Positions 45,843-58,540 of a stretch of 64,000 nucleotides of DNA are shown piece by piece (position 1 is the first letter of the stretch; each line of letters starts with the position of its first letter). The DNA is from Erythroxylum novogranatense (taxonomy: Eukaryota; Streptophyta; Magnoliopsida; Malpighiales; Erythroxylaceae), in assembly GCA_029891385.1 (NCBI GenBank), contig CM057235.1:17731620-17795619 (forward strand), in the 5' to 3' direction. The notes under the pieces are model-generated. The model did no database searches, was not told the origin of the DNA, and saw only the letters and a program-made list of their open reading frames with translations. The position numbers and the translations under genes were made by a program.

Positions 45843-47370
45843 TGTTGGTTTTAGACAATTGTTGGACTATATAAGGTTAAGGTACTTAATAATGGTTTAA
45901 TTGGACTTAATTAAGGTGTAAAATGAACCTAGTTTGATATGGAATGAGTTAATTAAAGGTTGAATAAGATTTGGACTTTTAATTGAATTAATAACTTAAG
46001 GAAGGTCTTATTCTATAACAGAGTATCTAATTTTGGAACTTATAAGTTGTTAAAGGGATGAAGTCTACTTAAGAATGCTAATGTGATTTAAAGAACAAGA
46101 GTAATGTGTTAGTTGTGAATGTTTATGACTTGGGAACTTATGTGACTACATGTAATGTATAATTACTTAATGTATTCATTGGTAGATTATTACAAATGTT
46201 TATGTTTACAAGGCATGTTAAGTTGGATTAAATGTGAATGAAAATATTCAATGCAAGCAAAATGGAATACGTCATATGATATGCAATATATCTTTTACAT
46301 GAGAATTTTGAAATGTGACATGTTTTGTTTTAAAAACTGCCAAGTCCTAGTTGTGGGTAAATAGGCATGCCTAGAAGGGTTTGCAGCTACATCTATAACT
46401 GGACACTAAGGTGTCCTTTGACTATTGACACTATGGTGTCTCCTGATTATCAACACTATAATGTCCTTTGATTTAGAGATGTTAGGCTCTTCTGTTTCAA
46501 ATACTAATCATGGTATCTTCTGTTCTAATCCCGTTAGCCACTTCTGTCAAAGGATTTACAGGCTAACTTTTTTTGTGTTTTGATATATGTTTAATTCTGA
46601 TATAAGCTAAGTTTAGTTCTAATACAACTAAAATTCTATTATGATATAATCAAGTTCTATTTTGACACAATCAAGTTCAGTTTAGATACTTTAAAGTTTT
46701 GTTTTGATATTATGGTATTCTATTAGGATACTTGTAAGTTCTATTTTGAAGAAAGTATATCATGTTCTGACAAGTTATATTTTGTTCTGATGCAAATAAA
46801 GTTGGATTGTTCTTTAATTTGAGCAATTAAAGGTTGTACATGATTTGATCTGATTCTGTATCTGTGAATGATAAAAGATTGTTAGAAATAGTCACCAAAT
46901 TATATCTTGTTTAGTTATTTCCCTATTAAGCTATATGCTTAACACAGTGGTTTTGCCTCCGTATAGGTTCTAATAAGAAGGTTTAAGACTGGGACAAAGA
47001 CAACAGTAGAGACCAAGAAGAATGTGTTCTGTTTTGGAAGTTATTTTTGTTTGAGTCTTTGTTTGTGTTTAAGTTTGAGTTGTATTTCAATATAATGAAA
47101 CATTTTGAATATTTGTTGATAAGGATTTTAATATCCTGTAAGTTATTTGTAATAACCTTTATACAGGTTGGCTTTTGAAATTATGGCATGTATTTGGATA
47201 AGTACAATATGTTTAATATGTTCTATTTAAAAACAACTTTTGATGAAAGGTAATGTATATTGCTTGATTATCTGGAAAAGTATGTAAGGAATGTTTGGTA
47301 TGTTTTGGATTATTTTGTTTCTGCTTTGGGTGGCATCTACATATCCTCCCAGGGGTATGTGAGTGTTACA
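45843..47370 (+). mobile_element. 5' LTR of a gypsy element
   Basis: Ends GAGTGTTACA (47370) just before a PBS. The start is not certain: TGTTGG at 45843 or TGTGGG at 45818 are candidates. The interior has degenerate tandem segments on 'actatggtgtcctttga' (46405-46485), as is common in plant gypsy LTRs. The copy is inserted next to the CACTA remnant. Confidence 0.65.
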
Positions 47371-47375
47371 TTGTT

Positions 47376-47387
47376 TGGTATCAGAGC
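47376..47387 (+). other. Primer-binding site of gypsy element (initiator tRNA-Met)
   Basis: TGGTATCAGAGC, 5 nt after the LTR end at 47370. Confidence 0.9.
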
Positions 47388-47498
47388 ATGTTTAGGCGAT
47401 TCTAGTGTAACCAATGCTTAACTATTGCTTATACTAGGATATAAGGGTTGTGATTGGCCTAATACGGGTTGTCCCATATTTTGGTTTTACATTTGAGT

Positions 47499-48324
47499 AT
47501 GGAAAGATCTCATGAAGCCATTGATGAGGTTACAAAGAGTAATAATCTTACGCGATCTTGTCCATTTATATTGGGACCCTCTTGGGTTAATCGAGGTGAA
47601 GTTGAAGTATCACCACCTCCACCTCCAGTTTAGGGGGAGGCTTTAGTTAAGCTGTCACAAGAAATGATGATTATTTTACATCGTATGACCGTGCCCAAGG
47701 CTCTGATTGATCAGTTGCAAAAGTATAGAGTTGAGGAATTTACTAGAACATCTTTAGAGGAGTTTGAAAGGGCAGAATTCTTATTAAAGAAGGTGAAAAG
47801 GGTGCTAGATGAAATTAGTTGTCCACCAGATCAGATGGTGCACTATGTTATCTCTCTTTTTTAGGGAGCAGCCTATGAATGGTGGAAGTTCGTTATGAGA
47901 TATCCTCAGTTATCGGAGCTTCTGACTTAGGATTTCTTTTCCCAAGAATTTAAAGCCAAGTATGTGGAGGAAGCTTATAGAAAGGATAAGTGGAAGAGGT
48001 TTCTGAACCTGAAGTAAAGAAATCTATCTATTGTTAATTACGAAAGAGAATTCAATGACTCAGTAAGTATACACCTGAACCTGTACTTATTGAGGAGTTC
48101 CGGTGTCATCAGTTTGAGGATGGTTTGAATGAATCAATCAAAAACATCTAGCAGCATTCACTCTTTTATACCAAGTGAGTTGCCATCAGTTGGTGTAAGC
48201 TGCTACTAAGATAGAGAAGCAAGAGATGGTGAAGAGATAAAGGGCTCAGCGAAGGGACTTTGGTAGAGGAGGTTAGTCCTTGGGCAAGTGGAGTCGTGAA
48301 GGTGTTTCCTCTACCTTGGAATTT
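47499..48324 (+). pseudogene. Gypsy gag, truncated by a SIRE insertion
   Basis: Starts ATG at 47499 (MERSHEAIDEVTKSN). It contains the retrotransposon gag core: LEEFERAEFLLKKVKRVLD, GAAYEWWKFVMRYPQL, DFFSQEFKAKYVEEAYR and a conserved NYEREFND segment (47750-48060). In-frame stops lie near 47632, 47862, 47928 and 48016, with frame changes after that. Coding stops at 48329 where the SIRE LTR begins; the TSD of that insertion starts ACTTG (48325-48329). Confidence 0.85.
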
Positions 48325-48329
48325 ACTTG

Positions 48330-49313
48330 TGAAGTGAATCACAAGTTAGTATATGATATACAAAATGCACAAGAAGGGGGGGTTGAATTGTGTATTCGGA
48401 TTTTTAATACAATCCCCTTTTTTAAAAAAATTCACTTTCTCAAAACGATTGACAAACAATATTAAAAAGTATTTATGTTAGCAATAGAAACAGGAGTTAA
48501 GAGTTGAGAGAGAATCGACACAACAATTTTATATTGGTTCACCCTAAACCGTGGGCTACGTCCAGTCCTCATTATCCCTTTTGAGATATCATTATACTTC
48601 ACAACAGTACAAGTATTCTTTTCATCGAGCCTCTTCAGGTCTCGTACAGTAAGTATTCTTTTTCTTACTTAGCCTCTTCAGGATCTCAGCTATTCCTCTT
48701 TCTTACAGAAAGATATTGCGAGCTTTGTTACAGAAAATATAGCTCTCGTGTTTTCACACAAATACAGTGTTTAGCTTTTGAATATCACTAACTCAAATTG
48801 CTAACTTTTTTCAGTTTTCGACTTCAACTCATATTTATAGTCTTCATCTTCAACTGCTTCTTTCTTTTTGATTCTTGGTCTTTAAAGAAACGGTTAATCA
48901 GTTGAGTTTTGTAACTAACTCAAACTGATTTGATTTTGCATCTACGACTCCTTCATCTCATTTTTGCTTCGCTTTCGTCTCATTTTTTTGCTTCCATCTC
49001 ATTTTGCTTTTGTCTCATTTTGCTTCTGTCTCATTTTTGTTTTGCTTTTGTCTCACTTTTCTTCGCTTTCGTCTCATTTTTGTTTTGCTTCCGTCTCATT
49101 TTTGCTTTCGTCTCACTTTTCTTGAACTTCCATCTCATTTAGCTTCCATCTCATTTTGCTTTAGCTTCCGTCTCACTTTGCTTTAGCTTCCGTCTCACTT
49201 TGCTTTAGCTTCCGTCTCTTTTTTTTTTTTGCTTCTGTCTCACTTTGCTTTTGCTACTGTTTCATCATTATTTGGTTATCATCAAAATTAATCGTAAAGT
49301 CATTTTGACTTAA
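48330..49313 (-). mobile_element. 3' LTR of a third SIRE-like element
   Basis: On the minus strand TGTTAAGTCAAAATGAC (49313) to GTGATTCACTTCA (48330), with the GGGGGGTTGAAT block near 48376 and a TATA-type element near 48832. It matches the LTR structure of the SIRE at 10641-27857 but is more diverged. It interrupts the gypsy gag. Confidence 0.88.
48955..49262. repeat. CTTTCGTCTCATTTTTG minisatellite in SIRE LTR
   Basis: About 18 degenerate 14-24 bp units on GCTTCCGTCTCA(C/T)TTTG. Same LTR position as the repeats at 9255 and 11385. Confidence 0.85.
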
Positions 49314-49327
49314 CAATCTCCCCCTTT
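49314..49327 (-). other. Polypurine tract of third SIRE element
   Basis: AAAAAGGGGGAGAT on the minus strand directly before the LTR. Confidence 0.85.
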
Positions 49328-49465
49328 TTTATGATAATAAATAATCATAAAAAATTTATCTCGCATCTTCTATTTTTTTCTCCTTTTCTTTTCTTCTTCT
49401 CCCCCTATCTTTGTCATTTCTTCTTCGTCTTCTTTCTCCCCCTATTTGTTATTTATCAAAAAGAA

Positions 49466-49754
49466 TCATGATCGCAGATGCTTTATAACTTCAAAAAATA
49501 TTTTTCTCATCTCAATGCGAAGTGACTTGATATCTTGGTGAATATCTGCTACTTCTTTATGCAAGGCACCCACAGAAGCACACAGATAATCAACTTTTTC
49601 TTCAATATCTTCATCTGGCTTCTATTGTACGACTCCAACATCAACAGTCGTAGTATATGCATTTGTAGATGTAACATCTGGTTCAATTATTGTAATGGTA
49701 GGAGGTCTAACAGATAGGTTAGGTTCTGGAAGATCAAGATCATAAGGGCTAAAT
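49466..49754 (-). pseudogene. C-terminal fragment of SIRE env-like ORF
   Basis: Reads LQFSPYDLDLPEPN, IIEPDVTSTNAYTTT, then after a stop at 49624 a coiled coil (EEKVDYLCASVGALHKEV) to a natural stop near 49468. These segments align in order with the end of the ORF at 11878-12633. The upstream part is removed by a family L LTR starting at 49755. Confidence 0.8.
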
Positions 49755-52323
49755 TGTAACATCTCATCCTCAAATGAAGGGTGAGGACCCGAAATATTGT
49801 ACAAGTGTGCTCAAGGAGAGACAAAGGAAATACATTGGTTTTGTTCATGCATCTTATTAGCATACGTGCATTTAATTAATGATTACTGGCTCATAAAGTG
49901 GTACATGAATTCATTGACAATTGCCAGGTATAAAAGATAGGAAATGTGAATTTCTAAAATTTATGGGTAGAAGGTTTTGAAAGAGTGAAAGTACTATGTT
50001 TGTGTTGCTAAATAGACATTGTATGAGATTATGTATGGCTTTGCAAAAAGGAACGTGTATGTGCATAAATCTTCACTGTTGAGTTATTGCTTGGGAAAAA
50101 CATGTTGGAGTTTTTAAATTTTGAGTTTACGATGAATTAGATGAAGAGTATGTGGTATAGGATGAAGGATTGAAGTTGATATGTTGATAAGTCATCCTAA
50201 GTGTAGGAATCGTGTTCAGGGACTTTAACAGAAAAACTGTACTGATCTAGATAGAATTAGTCAAAGGGGTCTTAATGAAAGCTGTAGCTTGTGTTTCCAA
50301 CTTTCTAACGCCATAAAGTATGCAATTTTTCGATATCAGGGCAAGAAGTTATGATAATTTGAAGTTTGGATATTGCTTAGGTGATTGCTAACAGGGCAGA
50401 AAATTTGATTGAAAAATTGACTTAGCTAGAGGTTGAAGTTGCTTTGGAGTTCTTCATAAACATTGTAGAGCGTGTTTTTAGCTTTCCATTGATATAAGGC
50501 ACGAAAATTTTGGACAATGGAGTAGAAAGTTATGATTTTTAGAAGTTCTGATGCTGTTTAGTGTGAAGTTGATTGACCAGTCACTTTGTGTGGAGTTTTT
50601 AAACCCATTTAGAGGTCGATCTGATTTTTAAGGCCTTCATAAAGGTTGTAGAGGGTTCTTTTAACTTTTCGTAGACACCAAGTTTGTCAAATTTGGAGTT
50701 CTGGGTCGAAAGTTATAATGTTTACAAGTTGAGGTGTGGTTTTAAAGTTTTGAGGAGATTATCGATCGATCATGTTTGAGTGCATTTTTGACCCCTTTAG
50801 AGACCTAAATTGATTTTGAGTTCTTCTTCAAATTGTAAAGCTCTCTTTTCTTTATGAAATAGACACCAAGTTTGTCCAATTCGAAATTCGGAGTCAAAAG
50901 TTATAAGCGTTAGAAGTTGGAAGGTCGGTCAAGCTGGCCGATCGGCCAGCGCGAGCGCTCGTCAACGCAAGCGCTAGACCAGCCCGAGCGGCATTTCTGT
51001 CAATTTTTTGGCCGACCGACCTCCCTTCACTCTTTTGAGCATAACTTCTTCGTCCGACCTTCGATCGGCCCGATTTTTGAAGCGTTGGATTTCTAAGACA
51101 TTTTTCTATCTTTTCATACTAAATAGATCGGTTTTGACATTAAATGGAGAAAGATCAACCCGATTAAAGTGAGATGACCTGTGAAAAAAGTCTAAATATC
51201 GTTGGGTATTTTGGAGATATCTTGAGCTATAGAGCTCAGATCGATCTAATTCTTCTTGCAAATGAAACTAGAGACATGGATCTACAATTTATCTGAAGGA
51301 GCCCATCTACAATTTAGCCTATAAGACTTTCAATTTCTGGACGGAATTTAGGTGTAGTGTTCAGTCTTGGTTTTGTAATGGTCTGAACAGACTTCGATAT
51401 TTTGAGATATTTTGAGCTATAGAGCTCCAATAGATTGAATTTTTGTTTCAAATGAAACTAGAGACATAGATCTACAAGTTATATGAAGGAGCTGATTGGC
51501 AATTTAGCCTCTAAGATGTTCAACTTCTGGAGTGAAGTTACGTGCAGTGTTGAGTCTTGATTTAGTTTTGGTTCAAACGAAATATCTAGCAAACTTCAGT
51601 ATTTTTGAGATATTTTGAGATATAGAGCTCCGATCGATCTGATTCTTGAAGCGATGGATTCGTAAGACATAGAGAAACATCTCTCTAGAAGAAATTTTTA
51701 TCAAATTGTTTTATTTGTCTAATCGAAATAAGGGGCCAAGATGTCAATTTTAAGGTTAAAAGGAAGGGCATTTTTGGAGCATCACTTAAAGGGTTAAGTT
51801 TATAGGCTTAAATGGAGGGGCAAATGGGTTATTACTCATTAATTAAATGACATGACACTATAAAAAAGTGGGCTGTCTTCCTTCCCTGGTTGAAGCACTA
51901 TACAAAAGAGCAAAACAGAAAAGAAAGAATAGAAGAAAAGAGAAGAGTCGAGAGCCTTCGGATGGGAGAAGAAGAAAGAAGAAAGAGTAAACTAGGGTTC
52001 GATTTTTATGGGTCTTTAAGCGAGCTCTTTAGGTTGATCCAAGGAGGAAAAATATGGAAGAAGAAGAGAGCCCCATGATGAGCCAAGAAAAAATTCCGAA
52101 ATTGGTGAAGATGGAGGGAATTTTAACTTGGATGAAGGAAAGAAATAATGAATAAATAAATGCTTTGGATAAGATTCAAGCATGGATATGAGGTGAGTGA
52201 CCTAAACCGTACCTCAATTATTATGTGCTTAGAATTCTGTCTTTATAAAACTGTGGTGAATAATGGTGGGTTAGTGAATTGCGTTTGATTATGGATTTCG
52301 GACAGAAGGTCCAATGAAATGGG

Positions 52324-54424
52324 TGTTGGAGTTATGTAAATATAGTGCCTTGGAAAGCAAGTGTATTTACATGTAACTTTATCTTCTTCGATTCTGATTT
52401 TGTAATGAAAATATTTATTATTAATAAAACAAAAGAGTTTGGTTTTATCTGTATGAGTATTATATATCTGGTCATAAGGTACCAAGATTCATTTGTAAGT
52501 AATATACATATACATAGAGATGTATGGGAAACATGTATATTATTAGAATCAATTAATTGATTCACAGTTGAATAATCAAGTTGGTCGTTTGATTATGGTT
52601 TAGATCTGTAGTGTTGCGATTTATCTCCATATAAGTAAAGGAGTTTACTTAAAGGGAATGATGAGTTTCATATCATGATAGTAGTAGACTATCGATAATG
52701 GCACTATTAAATGAATTGGAATCAAGTATGTTTTCAAGAATAAAGTGGGTCGTTACTTTAATCTTAAAACATACAACTTAAGCATTCGCTTATTATGAAC
52801 CACAATCTTGATGAGTGGTGAACTCATATGTGTTTCATTATAATTCTTGATATGATCGGAATGGATTTTTACAGGTATTAATCCGATTATCTGCATGTTG
52901 GAATTATTAATTGAAACATGTATCGAGGAACATTCACTCGAAATAAAGAGTTTATAGTGTTATCATCTCTTCTAGATATTTTAAGGAGATTTGGTGATTA
53001 AATCGCGCCAGCGATTTGATGGACTAGCTACCCATCAAGTCTTAACACTAAGATGAGATCTTATGTGTTAATCACCATATAAAGTAAAATGAGAGATCTA
53101 GAAGGAAAAACCAACATAAGGGCAAAACGGTAATTTTACCCTTTGTTGTGCGGATGGCTATAATAAGGTTCTAAATAGGGTTTGCAATTGGACATATTCT
53201 CATAATATTTAATAATTCAAGAGTTCAACTAATTGTCTTTAGTGGAATGACATTTAGTTAATAAGCTAGAATTAATTCCAATGAGATTGAATTATTTACG
53301 GGCTTATTGGAGCTTGAATTATCAAAGTCAATAAGATTCCTCACTTGGCTTTAAGGAAGGTTATCAAGCTAAGTAAGAAGTAGTTTGGAGGCTTTAGAAT
53401 TCCATAATTGAATGATGGGCTTATACTAATTAATGGTTAATTGGAAGCCCATATGTTCATTTAGAAATGGGCTTGTTTTGGTTTAATGTAATTGATTAGA
53501 TTAATTATATTAAAACAATTTTTTAAAATGGAGAAGAAGCAATTTCAAAATTGTGTTAGGTTAGATGTGTAACCACACATTTGACATTAAAATACTAAAT
53601 AAAGATGGTCTTTATTATGGTTCATCATTATTAAATGGAGTTATGAACTTACCATTAAATGGTTTAATGGTTGGCTTTTAATGTTGGCATGTAACCTATT
53701 TGCATTCATTAGATTAAAGATGAAAGATGTGCATTAGATGGACCATCTTCCTTCTTTCTTCTTGCCAAAACCGAAATGGGTATTCAATTATAGGTTATGG
53801 TCTTTTCAAATAGCCATTTTAAAGATAAATGAAGTAAGTCTCATTTATTGGCTATTTGATGAGTGATTAATGTAAGAAGTGATGCATTGGATGCCTCTCA
53901 CTCTTTCCATTGATGCATATTTTGAAATTGAGAGGTAAGAAAGGGTTCTTGCATGTTTTTTAGACATTCTCTCTTTTCATGCAAGAGAGAACCGAAATTC
54001 CTAAGTGAAAGAATTGAAAGAGTTTGATTTTGGTTCTTCTTCTTCTAGAAAATCTCCTCCAAATATTTCTTCTCCTTTCCCACCAAAGGATTTTGTTAAC
54101 CTAGTTGTCCTTGAAGAACAAGTGGTAAATCTAATTGGTAGAGGATACTACTATAAGGAAGAAGATAGATTGCTAAAGGAAAAGACACAAAGGCAAAGGA
54201 TTTGGATCTGAGAGGAGAGGATAGACAATGAGGATTTAAAGTCATGGCGAAGGAGTCGGTAATTCCTTTTATCTTGTTCTTGGTTTTATTATCCTTATAC
54301 CATATCATGTATGGATTAGCATTTTGATTTGGATATATTGCTTCCGCTGCAAGATGATTTCTTAAAAAGTTTTGAAATCTATCGTTTCTCCAAACTAAGC
54401 ATGCTTTCTTTTTTCGATCCAACA
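52324..54424 (+). mobile_element. Solo LTR (about 2.1 kb), probably copia
   Basis: Begins TGTTGGAGTTATG and ends GATCCAACA, a TGTTGGA/TCCAACA terminal inverted repeat, with a perfect 5-bp TSD ATGGG (52319-52323 and 54425-54429). The family L LTR is continuous across it ('agaagtgc' at 7087 matches 54446). There is no internal coding: the frames at 52243-52565 and 54005-54425 show no domain. 'cttccgctgcaaga' near its end is usual for copia LTR ends. Strand is inferred from that feature. Confidence 0.75.
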
Positions 54425-54804
54425 ATGGGAGATTATGACATAGAAGTGCAAATTGTCTGTGAATTTGGACCCTCCATGTTTGAAATGTGCATAAATAGGA
54501 TTGTGATTAAAATGTGACTGTGAACTATTTGTGTGATTGTGAACTATTTGGGATCGATTGTGATTGAAATTCTGCATTTGTTTTTTTTTTTGACATATGC
54601 ACTTCATATGCATTTGAGTGAATAATTTGGTTTGGTGAAAGGCAAAAAAAAATGCCTTATACTTATTTGATTGACAAGTTTGTATTTGGACATGAACAAA
54701 ACTGTGAAATGCTCCACTTTAAGGGTGGAATGTCGGGCTAAAGTCCGATGAAATGAGAAGTGATTAAAAGGGATAGATAATTGTAGGTGATACATTGTGA
54801 GATA

Positions 54805-56230
54805 TGTTAGTAGTGTGCCCTAGGCCAATGGATATTTGTGATTCATGTATTAACATTATGACTTGTTAATAATATATTATGAGGTATTCCTTTCATATAT
54901 GCATGTATTTCGTTTATGTAATGTGATTTACATTCCATAAATAGTATTAGACTTATGTCATCAAGTATGTGACTTGATAGTAAAACCATAAGCGTTATAA
55001 CACTATTCTAGACTGTCCCTGGTCGATCATTATTGGTGGAACAATAATGAATTAAGACTAGTATGTGTTACGATAGATGATCACGTTTCTTGATCATGGA
55101 TATGAGATATCAAATCGAAATATAGATATATGTTAGAGAACATATATTGGACCGACCCACATAAAGAATACTACATGGTTTCATGTCATTAGTGATTCTT
55201 AATATGGTTTGACTTTAGTCCTTTGACCTGAAGTCATCATGGTTCCCTCATGAGGAATTCGGTGTTTTGATATTAGACTCAGTTATTTTTAACCGAATAA
55301 CAAGTAGTCTTATGTTGGACATCAAATGAATCATGTGGAGGGATGTGAATGACGTAGATGGGATTTGTACCTCTCTTCAATGAGAGAGATATCATTTGGG
55401 CCTCTTGACAAGTGTGACTGAAGAAATGCATGGCCGTGCTCAAATGAATTGATGAAGAGTCATCAATGCCATTTGTTATAATCAGTCAACTTGGGGATCA
55501 AGAAACTATGATTAATCAAAGGTTGGCATGTACCATACCTTGTGATTAATCTTGATATCGTGTTACAAAAGGACTGATCCTATAACCATGGTTATAGGTT
55601 AAATCGGATTATCGATCCTCATTTGATTTGGGTAGTCATAATGTCTTGTTAGAGGTCGCTTATGACTTATGGGCCTTGAAGTGTGATCAACCCCACTGCC
55701 AACATCAAATGAGCCTACAGGGTCGCACAAAAAGAGTGATGTGATCTGGGCTTATTCTCTTGGGCCTAATTTATTAGGTATTGAATAAATATATGTAGAT
55801 ATATTTATTGGGCTAGATTGGATTAAGTTGTCGAGCTTCTATTATATGAGATATAATGGGTCGAAACTTATTAGAGCCTCAATGGGATTAGGGTTTCTCT
55901 ATAAATAGAGAAGCTTATGTCTCATTAGGCAGATGAGACACAATTGTCACAAAACCCTAGCCGCCATCGGAGAGAAAAATTGTGCAGCGTTCGGAAGAGT
56001 TTCAGGACGTGCTAGCACACCACAGCCGCAGCCCGGATCGTGCATACTCGTGTGGATACCGGTAGAGGGCATTCGCGTTTGCAGTGTCTTGGAATCCGAA
56101 AAAGAAGCAACCAGTTCACGAAAATAAGGTATTTTCGTACATCCTTGGTATTTTTTATTATACTTCATGTTGTTGAATGGTCTTTTTTCGCAGTGTATTG
56201 TGAATACTCGGACCGTATGCTATCCAAACA
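54805..56230 (+). mobile_element. 5' LTR of copia element
   Basis: 1426 bp, TGTTAGTAGTGTGCCC to TATCCAAACA. TATAAATAG at 55900-55908 marks the promoter, with transcription probably from about 55930. The codon-rich look of 55933-56127 (RHNCHKTLAA) comes from the R/U5 leader and is repeated in the 3' LTR; it is not a gene. Confidence 0.92.
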
Positions 56231-56231
56231 G

Positions 56232-56243
56232 TGGTATCAGAGC
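56232..56243 (+). other. Primer-binding site of copia element
   Basis: TGGTATCAGAGC, one base after the LTR; initiator tRNA-Met type. Confidence 0.93.
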
Positions 56244-56596
56244 CAGGTTCTTCTGTAAAATCATTAATATACGTGTTTTTGATTACATGTGTTCACGATT
56301 TTGGCTTCTGTATAATCGAAAATATATACATGTTTGGATTACATGTGTTTACGAATTTGGATTCTGTAGAGATGAAAAATATGCATGTTTTGATTACATG
56401 TGCTCACGGTTTTGGTTTCATGATACGAAAGTGTTTTTATTTCATGCATGTTGTTTTCGGATTTGTTGATTATCTTAGTACTGATGAGAATATATGATAA
56501 GCATGAAGGGTTTGATCGACAGGTGGTGGCTGCTAGGGTTTCTACCATGTAAGACATGGATCTGGAATGGGAAACCGCAAGTATTCATGTTGGACA

Positions 56597-57035
56597 AGGA
56601 TACTCCAGTCGACTAGCATCTCTTTCAGTCGACTAGAAGTGTTCCAGTCGACTGGTTGGAGAGCGGAGATGAGCGTTTTAGTGAAAACGTTCGTTCTAGT
56701 CGACTGATATTGGTTCCAGTCGACTAGTACAAGTCGACCAATCGACTAGCATCTCTTCCAGTCGACTAGAAGCGTTCCAGTAGACTGATCGAAGAGCAGA
56801 GATGAGCGTTTCAGCGAAAACGTTCATTCCAGTCTACTGATATTAGTTCCAGTCAACTAGTACAAGTCGACCAGTCGACTAGCATCTCTTCGGTCATTAG
56901 AAGTGTTCCAATGATCGGTCGTGGAGAGCGAGATGATCGTTTCAGCGAAAACGTTTGCTACAGTCGACTGAAATTGGTTCTAGTCGACTAGCACAAGTCG
57001 ACCAGTCGACTATCATCTCTTCCATTCGACTAACA
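56597..57035. repeat. CAGTCGACT higher-order repeat in copia leader
   Basis: About 3.5 copies of a roughly 130-bp unit. Each holds several CAGTCGACT/AGTCGACTAG palindromes, 'gatgagcgtttcagcgaaaacgtt' and 'agcatctcttcc'. Single-base variants (AGTAGACT, AGTCTACT) appear in the second copy. Confidence 0.9.
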
Positions 57036-57726
57036 AGCCCAGCAAGGGGCTGCTTCCCCTACGCTTGATTGTTCATTATGTGTTATATATTCTGGGTGAT
57101 GTTACATGTGTTTATTTATATTTTTTGAATATTTATATTCATGTGTAAGTTACTATTCTATACTTCTAATATATATATACTCAAGTATGTTGTAGTATAG
57201 GATTAGAAATAGCATAGTACAAACACCCTTACTAATAGGATTAGTAGCGTTCATAATGTACTAAGAACGACCCTCATCATAATTTTAAGTTTATATGCCT
57301 TCCATAAATCTTTACCAATGTTTATCTCTAGCTTATCCTTATGTGGGTTTTTGCCAAAGCAAGGCATGAAGGGATCATCTAGGGAAGACATTTGAATAAT
57401 GGTGCTATTCATAGGTAAAGTATGGTTAAACTTGACTAAGCTATCAAAACGGTTTTGGGCTTAGGGCATAAGATTGGGTTTTTTATATACATGCAGTACA
57501 TAAGATGTATTTTAACATAAACCCATCAAGAGTTACATGTGATGTAATTGAAAAGAGTTTTCTACCTAAATAACTAAGTCTTGAGTGTTAAGCCAAATCT
57601 TTCTTAGGACTTAGTGAAATATGGATCTTGTTTCTCCCATTTTTCAATTGAGGGTTATTTATTTGAGTGGGAGGTAATACCTCATAATATATGAATGTTG
57701 ACCCTTACTGCATAATTTTGTAGATT

Positions 57727-58535
57727 ATGGCTACTCCATCCACAAACCTTTCTATGCGATCTATCTTAGAGAAAGAAAAGCTTAATGGAACAAATTTCCT
57801 AGATTGGTATAGGAACTTGAGAATTGTTCTCAAGCAAGAAAGAAAGCTTTATGTCTTAGAAGAGCCCATCCCCGAGGAACCACCAAAGAATTGCACCTAA
57901 GGCTCAAAAGGATGCTTACGAAGCATATCAATGACTCTACTGGATGTGTCATGCCTTATGGTAGCGCCATGATCTCGACCTTCGAAGGATTTAGAGGAAA
58001 TGGAGGCCTATGACATGCTTGCTCAACTGAAAACTATGTTTCAAGAGCAAGCACGCCAAGAGAGGTTTAGAACCACTAAGGCATTGAATTCATGCAAGAT
58101 GACTCATGGCACACCTGTGAGTGCTCATGTTCTCAAGATGAAGAGTTACATTCATCATCTTGAGAAATTAGGTGCACCTGTTAGTCAAGAATTGGCAACT
58201 GATCTTATTCTAGCATCTTTGACTGATGAATATGATCAGTTCATTCTTAACTACAACATGCATAATATGGAGAAGTCCATTGATGAATTGCATGGGATGC
58301 TGAAAACTGCTGAAGAGAACTTAAAGGGAAAGGTTAAGACCACCAATGAAGTTCTTGTGGTTCAAAAGGGAAAAACTTTCAAGAAGAAGGGCACAGCGAA
58401 GGGCAAAGGTAAAGTACCTAAGTCCAAGCCCAAGCCCAAAGCTAAGACTAAGGCACCCAAGGAGGAAGTTTGTTTTCACTGCAATGAACCTGGTCATTAG
58501 AAAAGGAACTACAAACTCTATTTGGAAGAGCTGAA
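57727..58535 (+). pseudogene. Copia gag
   Basis: ATG at 57727 (MATPSTNLSMRSILEKEKLN), then GTNFLDWYRNLRIVLKQE, a typical copia gag N-terminus. Frameshifts occur near 57890 and 57990. The frame 58000-58500 has the UBN2-type region (LKTMFQEQARQERFRT, YIHHLEKLGAPVSQEL, LTDEYDQFILNYN), a Lys-rich linker and a zinc knuckle CFHCNEPGH that is cut by a stop at 58498. Confidence 0.9.
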
Positions 58536-58540
58536 AGAGA

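Noticed and set aside
55933..56127. Open frame starting MRHNCHKTLAA after the copia TATA box
   Set aside because: It is the transcribed LTR leader, repeated at 62115-62309 with frame-altering differences; no domain.
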